Part shown: piece by piece, positions 58,488 to 64,000 of the stretch | Position numbering within the stretch: the stretch's first letter is position 1 | Layout of the letters: each line of letters begins with the position of its first letter | Assembly (NCBI GenBank): GCA_015067545.1 | Contig: SVMG01000002.1 | Coordinates: 186,001-250,000, forward strand | Source: Oscillospiraceae bacterium | Lineage (GTDB): Bacteria > Bacillota > Clostridia > Oscillospirales > Oscillospiraceae | Direction of reading: 5' to 3' | Length of the DNA stretch: 64,000 bases | Program-made: the position numbers and the translations under genes | The notes under the pieces: model-generated | Databases searched by the model: none | What the model saw: the letters and a program-made list of their open reading frames with translations, nothing else | What the model was told of the DNA's origin: nothing

Positions 58488-60603
58488 AGTTCAGCTGATT
58501 TTCGCCGGGGATCAGATCTCCCGCCAGCTCGTCCTGGAAATAGGTATCCAGCAGAGCCTTTGCGATCTGACCCATGGTTCGGCCATGTCCGGCGCTTTCG
58601 CCGTAGACCACGATGGCGATCTCGGGATCGTCATAGGGTGCATAGCAGATAAATGCACCGTTATCCGAGCCGTTGTCCGTTTCTGCAGTACCGGTCTTGG
58701 CGGCCACAGGGATGGGATAATTCTTCAAAATTGTTCTGGCCGTACCGGTGAGGGCCACATCCCGCATGCCCTTGGTGTAGGCATAGTAGGCATCGTTGGA
58801 GATCTCCAGCTGGCTCACCACCACCGGCTCATTCACATATTCCAGCTTGGTATAATCTGACGACACCACCCGGTTGAGGAAGGTGGCCTTATAGCGGGTA
58901 CCCCGGTTGGCGAGGGTGGAGGTATACACACACAGCTGCATGGGGGTGAATCTGTTGTCCGACTGACCGATGGAGGCCATGATCTGGTCCGCAGGATACC
59001 AGCCGCTTTCGCCCTCGGCGGTATGAAGCAGCGCCTTGGTTTCCGCATTGGCCCGATAGCCCGTGTATTCAAACAGCTCCACGCCGGTCTTTTCACCCAG
59101 ACCCAAAGCCTTGGCTGTGGCATCCACCACATTCCAATCCAGGCGCTCATTATCCGCCAGATGGTAGAAGAAGTAGTTACAGGAAACACATAGTGCCTGG
59201 GCAGCATCTATATGACCGTGGGTTCTGCCGGAGGTGGTCCATGTCAGACACTTGGGGTTAAATCCGGAATATTTTCTATAAACACCTTGGTCTGTGATCT
59301 TGGTGCTGGAGCTGATCACGCCGGCATTGATGCCTGCAATGACCATGTTCATCTTGTAGGTAGAGCCGGGAGCATAAGTAGCCATCAGCGCCCGGTTGAA
59401 CATGGGTGCAAGGGGATCCTGGGACAGCTGTGCGTAGTCCTCCCGGAAGGTGGACAGGTTATAGGTGGGGTAGCTGGCACAGGCCAAAACCTGGCCGGTC
59501 TTCACATCCATCACCACCACGCTGCCGCCCTTGGCATCTGCGCCGTCGGGGATCTCGTCATCGTCAGGATCATCATCCGGGGTGTTCCGCAGCTCGGTGA
59601 TCAGTGCCTCCAGCTGCTCCTCAGCAGTGGTCTGCATCTCCAGATCAATGGTAAGCTCCACATTTTTTCCGGCGATGGGACGCTGCTCCTCCCCGGTTTC
59701 CTCATCCCGCTGATAATACTGCTGGATCAGCGTGCCGTCGGCGGTAACCACGTCCACCCGGTAGCCGTCGATGCCGTGCAGATATTCTTCAAAGGCTTCC
59801 TCCAGGCCGCTCTGACCCACCAGCGCGTCCATTTGGTAGCCTTCCTTTTCCTTGTAGATATCCTGCCATTGCTCCGCTGTGATGGCACCGATGTAGCCCA
59901 AAATATGGGCGCCATATTCGGTGTTGTACACCCGCACCATGGATTCCTCCGTGTTCAGTCCGGGAACGCCCAGCTCCAAAATTGCCGCCAATTCCTCGTT
60001 GTTCACGTCATCCATGAAAACATAGTTGGGAAGATTTGTGATGTCCTGGCGCAGACGCAGTTCGTAGCGCAGTCCGATCACAGCCCGGGCATCCGCATCC
60101 GACCAGTGGGAAGGAATGTCATAATATTCCCGCAGGGTGCGCATGAGCACCGGCGCAGTAATGTCCGAATCCAGGCCGCCGGCCACTACCGGCAGATACG
60201 CCTGAAAATGGTTCTTTCCCGCAGACCCCACCTGGCTCAGGGTGTACTGGAAGGGCGCATCCATGGTAATGGGAAAATGCTCATTATAGGTGATATCCAT
60301 TTCCCGGCACAGGTGTACCAGCCTCAGCAGATGCTCGTTGACATTGCCGTTGCTGAGGATAACGAAATGGTTGAATACCATGTCGTAGGTCGCCCGGTTG
60401 GTCACCAGCACATTGCCGTTACGGTCGAGAATATCGCCGCGGGCGGCTTTGACCCGGGTGACTGTATAGAATTTTTTGACGTTGTCGGTATCGCCGCCGG
60501 TTTGGATGATCTGCAGGTCATACAGCTTCAGGGCAAAAAAACCGATAAGCAGGAAGAACAGCGTCATCAGAACGGTTACGCGCAACCGGGTTATTCTTTC
60601 CAT
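58486..60603 (-). CDS. mrdA: Penicillin-binding protein 2, elongation transpeptidase
   Basis: A 705-residue class B PBP, the peptidoglycan transpeptidase of the elongasome. An N-terminal membrane helix (about 9-28), the pedestal with RGDILDRNGNVL (about 55-66), then the transpeptidase domain with S414-T-Y-K, S474-C-N and K636-T-G. A long Asp-rich insert (TPDDDPDDDEIPDG, about 341-354) lies ahead of the active-site domain. It overlaps mreD by 13 nt. Both neighbour order and RGDI motif support PBP2 over FtsI. Confidence 0.92.
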   Translation of the reverse strand: MERITRLRVTVLMTLFFLLIGFFALKLYDLQIIQTGGDTDNVKKFYTVTRVKAARGDILDRNGNVLVTNRATYDMVFNHFVILSNGNVNEHLLRLVHLCREMDITYNEHFPITMDAPFQYTLSQVGSAGKNHFQAYLPVVAGGLDSDITAPVLMRTLREYYDIPSHWSDADARAVIGLRYELRLRQDITNLPNYVFMDDVNNEELAAILELGVPGLNTEESMVRVYNTEYGAHILGYIGAITAEQWQDIYKEKEGYQMDALVGQSGLEEAFEEYLHGIDGYRVDVVTADGTLIQQYYQRDEETGEEQRPIAGKNVELTIDLEMQTTAEEQLEALITELRNTPDDDPDDDEIPDGADAKGGSVVVMDVKTGQVLACASYPTYNLSTFREDYAQLSQDPLAPMFNRALMATYAPGSTYKMNMVIAGINAGVISSSTKITDQGVYRKYSGFNPKCLTWTTSGRTHGHIDAAQALCVSCNYFFYHLADNERLDWNVVDATAKALGLGEKTGVELFEYTGYRANAETKALLHTAEGESGWYPADQIMASIGQSDNRFTPMQLCVYTSTLANRGTRYKATFLNRVVSSDYTKLEYVNEPVVVSQLEISNDAYYAYTKGMRDVALTGTARTILKNYPIPVAAKTGTAETDNGSDNGAFICYAPYDDPEIAIVVYGESAGHGRTMGQIAKALLDTYFQDELAGDLIPGENQLN

Positions 60604-61175
60604 GTTTCTCCTCCCATGTTGCTGATGGACAAAAATACGGGGTACAAAAGGGGCATCGCCGCCACGGACAGACCGCCGGTGAGCATAAACACACCGAACC
60701 GGGCCGGATAGGTGCTCCCCACGAAACAGCCGATGGCGAAGACCATAAGCTCATAGACCATCATCCCCGCCGCGGCGCACAAAAACAATGCGCTGAAGCA
60801 CCGCTGAAGATAGCCTCTGCGGAAAATGCCCAGAAATGTGCCCAGCAGGGTGATCAGCGCGATGGAATAGACCCCTGCCGCCGTTCCTGAAAAATAGTAG
60901 ACGGTGGAGCTGATCAGGGTGAACACCGCCGCAGTCTCCGGATCAAAAAACATGGCGCACAGCAAAATGCCGCAGGGCACAAGGCAAAAGGTCGCTCCGT
61001 AAATGCTCAGTTGTGCCAGCACCACATCCTGCACCAAAGACAGCGCCACCAAAACCGCACTGATCAGACCCCATTTCAGCAGTTTTTTCCGCTGAAGGGG
61101 CGTCAGATACAGCTTTTTCAGTGTGCCGCCGTCCGTGCGGTCGGGCTTAAATTCGTATTTGCGTTTGAAAAGCAT
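60591..61175 (-). CDS. mreD: Rod shape-determining protein MreD
   Basis: A 194-residue membrane protein with a basic N-terminus (LFKRKYEFKPDRTDGGTLKK) and about five helices. Its sequence is weakly conserved, as usual in MreD, and the assignment rests mainly on position between mreC and the PBP2 gene. ATG at 61175 follows CGGAG; the frame is open further upstream into a type III repeat. The 3' end overlaps the PBP2 start. Confidence 0.8.
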   Translation of the reverse strand: MLFKRKYEFKPDRTDGGTLKKLYLTPLQRKKLLKWGLISAVLVALSLVQDVVLAQLSIYGATFCLVPCGILLCAMFFDPETAAVFTLISSTVYYFSGTAAGVYSIALITLLGTFLGIFRRGYLQRCFSALFLCAAAGMMVYELMVFAIGCFVGSTYPARFGVFMLTGGLSVAAMPLLYPVFLSISNMGGETWKE

Positions 61176-61198
61176 AATCTTACTCCGTTTAACTTTAC

Positions 61199-61330
61199 TG
61201 TCATTCCGAGCCAGTGCGCACACTGGCGTGGGAATCCGTTTCCCTGCGGCTCAAAGAGCCGCGCGGCACTATTGTGCCGCAAAGATGCGGATTGCCACAC
61301 CAGTGACATCGGTCACTGGTTCGCAATGAC
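61199..61330. repeat. Type III palindromic repeat between mreC and mreD
   Basis: GTCATTCCGAGCCAGTGCGC-ACACTGGC, GCGGCTC-AAA-GAGCCGC, GGCACTATTGTGCC, GATTGCCACACCAGTGAC and TTCGCAATGACA. Close to identical with 53587-53720. Confidence 0.85.
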
Positions 61331-61333
61331 ACC

Positions 61334-62164
61334 TTACTCCGCGTCAAAATTGGTGAGGATAAATACCTGCTCCAAGGCATCCAGATCCGCCGCAGGCTTC
61401 AATATGGCATACTTGGCCATGCCGTTGTCCGTCACATCCCAGTCCACGATGTTTCCCAGGATCAAATTACGGGGATACACGGTAGAGCCGGCGGTGACCA
61501 CCTGGTCATTTCTCCGCAGGACCGCTGCCGAGGACAAATAATCCATCCGGAGCATTCCCGTCTGTCCGGTGGCATAGGCACCCCGGACGATTCCCGGGTA
61601 GCCGGAGGATGCAATGGTCGCGCTGATATCCAGCGAGGAATCCAAAACCGAGGTGACCACCGCGTAATTGCTTCCCACCTGGGATACCACGCCCACCACC
61701 GCGCCGCTTTCTGTGATGGCGCACATGCCTGCTTCAATACCGGCCCCTGCTCCCCGGTTGATGGTGAAGGAATAGGACCAGTCCGTGGAATCCCAGGAAA
61801 TGATGTAGCTGTCCACCAGTTCATAGTCCGGGTTTTCCTTTGTCAGCTCCAGAAGCTGGCGCAGGCGGTCATTTTCCCGCTTGATGGACGCTGCATCCCG
61901 GTTGTCCTCCTGGATCTGGGAGAGCTCCTCACGAAGCGCGGCGTTTTCTGCCGCAAGCTGCTCATATTTGAAGATATAGTCGTAAATATTTTCTGCCTGC
62001 TCTGTCAGTGCGCTGGCGCCGGCGCGCAGAGGAGTCAGCACCGATTGCACCACCAGATCTCCCACCGTTGTGCCCAGCAGATTGGATACCACCGCCAGGC
62101 CGGCGGTGAGCAGCAATGCAACGATCAGCACGATCTTCACTTTTTTCGTGAATAAATATCTCAT
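61334..62164 (-). CDS. mreC: Rod shape-determining protein MreC
   Basis: A 276-residue elongasome protein. An N-terminal membrane helix (about 8-28), a coiled coil (about 60-105, YEQLAAENAALREELSQIQED) and the beta-rich domain typical of MreC (GAGIEAGMCAITESGAVVGVVSQVG, DVTDNGMAKYAILKPAADLDALEQVFIL) are visible. Full length. The usual mreB is not in the window. The gene is followed by mreD after a type III repeat. Confidence 0.93.
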   Translation of the reverse strand: MRYLFTKKVKIVLIVALLLTAGLAVVSNLLGTTVGDLVVQSVLTPLRAGASALTEQAENIYDYIFKYEQLAAENAALREELSQIQEDNRDAASIKRENDRLRQLLELTKENPDYELVDSYIISWDSTDWSYSFTINRGAGAGIEAGMCAITESGAVVGVVSQVGSNYAVVTSVLDSSLDISATIASSGYPGIVRGAYATGQTGMLRMDYLSSAAVLRRNDQVVTAGSTVYPRNLILGNIVDWDVTDNGMAKYAILKPAADLDALEQVFILTNFDAE

Positions 62165-62188
62165 AATTACTCCTTAAACTTACCGGTA

Positions 62189-62338
62189 TGTCATTGCGAG
62201 GAGCCGCGAAACGCGGCGACGTGGCAATCCGTTCTCCTAAGGCTTCTCCTTGAGGGGATGTGGCCCAACGGGCCGGTGGGGTGTAACACCTCTCAGTCAG
62301 CCTGTTCGGCTGACAGCTCCCCTCGAAGGGGAGCCTTT
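62189..62338. repeat. Composite repeat: type III end joined to a type I end
   Basis: 62189-62233 is the TGTCATTGCGAGGAGCC...GTGGCAATCCG type III variant. 62245-62338 is GGCTTCTCCTTGAGGGGA...CTCTCAGTCAGCC...GGCTGACAG-CTCCCCTCGAAGGGGAGCC. It fills the gap between maf and mreC. Confidence 0.7.
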
Positions 62339-62360
62339 TTACTTTCATCGCAGTAATCGC

Positions 62361-62924
62361 TCAAAACAATTCCGGGGCGATTTGCTCCAGCAAGATGCGC
62401 AGCTTGCACACCGGCAAGCCCATTACATTGTAATAGTCTCCCACCATTTTTTCTGCAAACAGGGCTGCGCCGCCCTGGATGCCGTATGCGCCCGCCTTGT
62501 CCATGGGTTCACCCGTGGCAACATAGGCGGCGATTTCTTTTTGGGAAAGCTCCCGGAAATGGATGTCCGTGACCTGGGTGCAGGACAGGCATTTTTCATC
62601 CCGCAGCACCGTCATGCCGGTCATCACCTGATGATCCCGACCGGAAAGCAGGCGCAGCATCTGCATTGCCTCTTCCTGGCTGTGGGGCTTGCCCAGCACC
62701 TTGTTTTCACACACCACAATGGTATCGGCAGCCACCACGATATCACCCCGGGCTCTTTCCACCGCCATTGCCTTTTCCCGGCTGACCCGGGCAACCTCGT
62801 CATAGGCGGAAGCCGTTTTATCCATGGTTTCATCAATATCCGCCACCCGGATCACAAAAGGAAGTCCGAATAAGCCCAACAGTTCCTTTCGTCTGGGAGA
62901 CTGGGACGCAAGTATCAGCTCCAT
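62361..62924 (-). CDS. maf: Maf family nucleotide pyrophosphatase
   Basis: A 187-residue house-cleaning pyrophosphatase (dTTP/UTP or modified nucleotides). LILASQSPRRKELL (about residues 3-16), VVAADTIVV and GKPHSQEEAMQMLRLLSGRDHQVMTG carry the conserved Ser-Arg-Lys and Asp residues, and GAYGIQGGAALF is also typical. Its start overlaps the last bases of the U32 gene. Maf genes often lie beside mreBCD, as here. Confidence 0.94.
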   Translation of the reverse strand: MELILASQSPRRKELLGLFGLPFVIRVADIDETMDKTASAYDEVARVSREKAMAVERARGDIVVAADTIVVCENKVLGKPHSQEEAMQMLRLLSGRDHQVMTGMTVLRDEKCLSCTQVTDIHFRELSQKEIAAYVATGEPMDKAGAYGIQGGAALFAEKMVGDYYNVMGLPVCKLRILLEQIAPELF

Positions 62925-64000
62925 TATTCCAAACCTCGCAAATACAGACCTCTTGTGCAGGCACCGGGATCAAAGGCCGTGGGATTCAAGTAATTTTCCA
63001 GCACATGATCCACCTCACGGGGACTTTCCGTGGTGAAATACATGCGGATGCCCCACAGACCCAATCGGTTCAGATCCTTCTGCCGATCCAGCCAGCTGAG
63101 CTTTTTGCCGTTGAGCAGGATGCTTCGGCAGCTCTGCCCGTCCTTAATAATCGGAAATTCCGCACCGGTCTTATCCACCAGCTTGCTCGCGGACAAATTG
63201 CAGGCACATCTGCCGTTTCTGCCCTTGATCAGACAGTTCTCCGTCACCATCAGCGGCAGGCGGCCATAGACCAGGATCTCGCAGGGCACAGCCTTGGAGA
63301 TATCCCGGATCTGGGGCATGGTCATTTCAAAGCTCAGCGTTGCACTTTTCAGCTCCAGCTCCCGCATGAGGTTGACAGACCGGGAATTATAAAGATTCAG
63401 GCCATAGTCACCGCGAATGCCCATGCCCATTTCCCGGGCAGGCAGCAGCAGTCCCAAATTGCCCACCAGCACATCCCGCACGCCCATATCGCGCACTGTG
63501 CGCAGCTGCTGCTTGATACTCTCCAGCTCATGATCCGTGACGATGCGCGGCAATACCGCCGTCACCCGTACCTTGCGGTTCAGCTCGTGGCAGTAAATGG
63601 GATCCTGGGCCAAAATGTGCAGCGGCACATACAAAGCCGCAGGCTTCATTTTTATGAGCTTTTCGGTGATCTGTTCCTTGGTGGTCACCTGTACTACCGG
63701 GGCAGGTGCTTCCTTTGGCCCGGCATAGGTTGCCGCCTTTTGAGGACGACGGAGTGCCGGCATATCCCGCCGGGCGCGCAGGGCCGTTAAGCGATTCAGG
63801 GCATCCCGCCGCAGGGCATTGATGTTGGATGCAGACAGGGTCAGGCCCGGATCGATCACTGCGGTGACCTCCTGACAGCAGTAGGGTGTACCGCCTGTTT
63901 TGGAAAGTCGCTCCCGCAGAGCCTCATCCGTCAGAGGGAAGGTGCGTGCCACCTCTGCTCCGGGGCCTAAAACACGGCAGGTGCGGCCCTCGGGATCGGT
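62924..64000 (-). CDS. U32 family peptidase, 5' part beyond window edge (DUF3656-containing)
   Basis: At least 358 codons, open to the right edge of the window, so the N-terminal peptidase core is missing here. The visible part begins with EGRTCRVLGPGAEVA (outside any start codon) and LTDEALRERLSKTGGTPY, which fits DUF3656 of long U32 proteins, followed by a C-terminal half with VGNLGLL, EILVYGRLPLMVTENCL and GRCACNLSA (Cys probably for an iron-sulfur or zinc site). An internal GTG at 63952 is not needed. Related proteins modify ribosomal RNA or degrade collagen; function here is open. Confidence 0.85.
   Translation of the reverse strand, partial: TDPEGRTCRVLGPGAEVARTFPLTDEALRERLSKTGGTPYCCQEVTAVIDPGLTLSASNINALRRDALNRLTALRARRDMPALRRPQKAATYAGPKEAPAPVVQVTTKEQITEKLIKMKPAALYVPLHILAQDPIYCHELNRKVRVTAVLPRIVTDHELESIKQQLRTVRDMGVRDVLVGNLGLLLPAREMGMGIRGDYGLNLYNSRSVNLMRELELKSATLSFEMTMPQIRDISKAVPCEILVYGRLPLMVTENCLIKGRNGRCACNLSASKLVDKTGAEFPIIKDGQSCRSILLNGKKLSWLDRQKDLNRLGLWGIRMYFTTESPREVDHVLENYLNPTAFDPGACTRGLYLRGLE

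Noticed and set aside
9466..62338. CRISPR array as explanation of the repeats
   Set aside because: Copies are dispersed, 50-190 bp long, irregularly spaced, palindromic and without regular spacers or cas genes.
1..64000. tRNA or rRNA genes
   Set aside because: I saw no cloverleaf with a GGTTC-A-A-T-type T arm plus anticodon stem, and no rRNA-like segment, but I could not run a covariance search.

Overview
The window looks like chromosomal DNA of a gut-type Clostridia, most likely Oscillospirales. I base this on moderately high G+C with GC-rich third codon positions, strong AGGAGG-type ribosome sites, TTGACA-N17-TATAAT promoters, the NfnAB electron-bifurcating pair, a LexA of Gram-positive type, T-box and ZTP leaders, and a DUF1846 protein. 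This is inference from gene content, not from a marker gene. I found no rRNA, tRNA, CRISPR array, phage or classical IS transposase.

Layout. 0.1-7.6 kb (minus): an operon for an ABC sugar-type importer (ATPase, two permeases, lipoprotein receptor) that ends in two lipoproteins, one a thermonuclease with OB folds. 7.7-9.4 kb (minus): an RDD membrane protein and a PHP phosphoesterase. 9.7-12.7 kb (plus): the feoA-feoA-feoB iron(II) operon with a small Cys-rich partner and three copies of a GTTAGC-N4-GCTAAC operator. 12.8-15.9 kb: a DUF1846 protein, lexA and two small genes. 16.1-28.3 kb (minus): an IMP biosynthesis operon, purE-C-F-M-N, a PurO-type IMP cyclohydrolase, a stand-alone AICAR transformylase, purD and a fused purL, behind a ZTP riboswitch and terminator. 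28.3-31.9 kb (plus): an amidohydrolase, a small acidic membrane protein, gluQ and a nucleotidyltransferase. 32.0-38.8 kb (minus): a pair of M16 peptidases, lgt, and metG behind a methionine T-box. 38.9-43.1 kb (plus): prmA, a DUF4015 protein and an unusual ParB-like/BMP fusion. 43.1-48.4 kb (plus): a phosphoesterase, DUF2461, dapA, dapB, dapF and two membrane proteins. 48.6-52.9 kb: amino-sugar genes (NahK-like kinase, ROK protein, nagA, YhcH). 52.9-55.9 kb: udk, a DEDDh exonuclease, a CYTH protein and a polysaccharide deacetylase. 56.1-58.5 kb: nfnA-nfnB. 58.5-64 kb (minus): the elongasome genes PBP2-mreD-mreC, then maf and a U32 peptidase cut by the window edge.

The most striking thing is not a gene family but a set of dispersed palindromic elements: about 20 copies of at least four types, many lying between co-transcribed genes, five of them inside the purine operon. 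One copy (31951-32431) carries a complete DUF559/Vsr-like endonuclease gene at exactly the place where empty copies have a 10-11 nt loop, so it may be an autonomous form of the element. Another copy sits inside the metG T-box leader, between the Met specifier region and the antiterminator.
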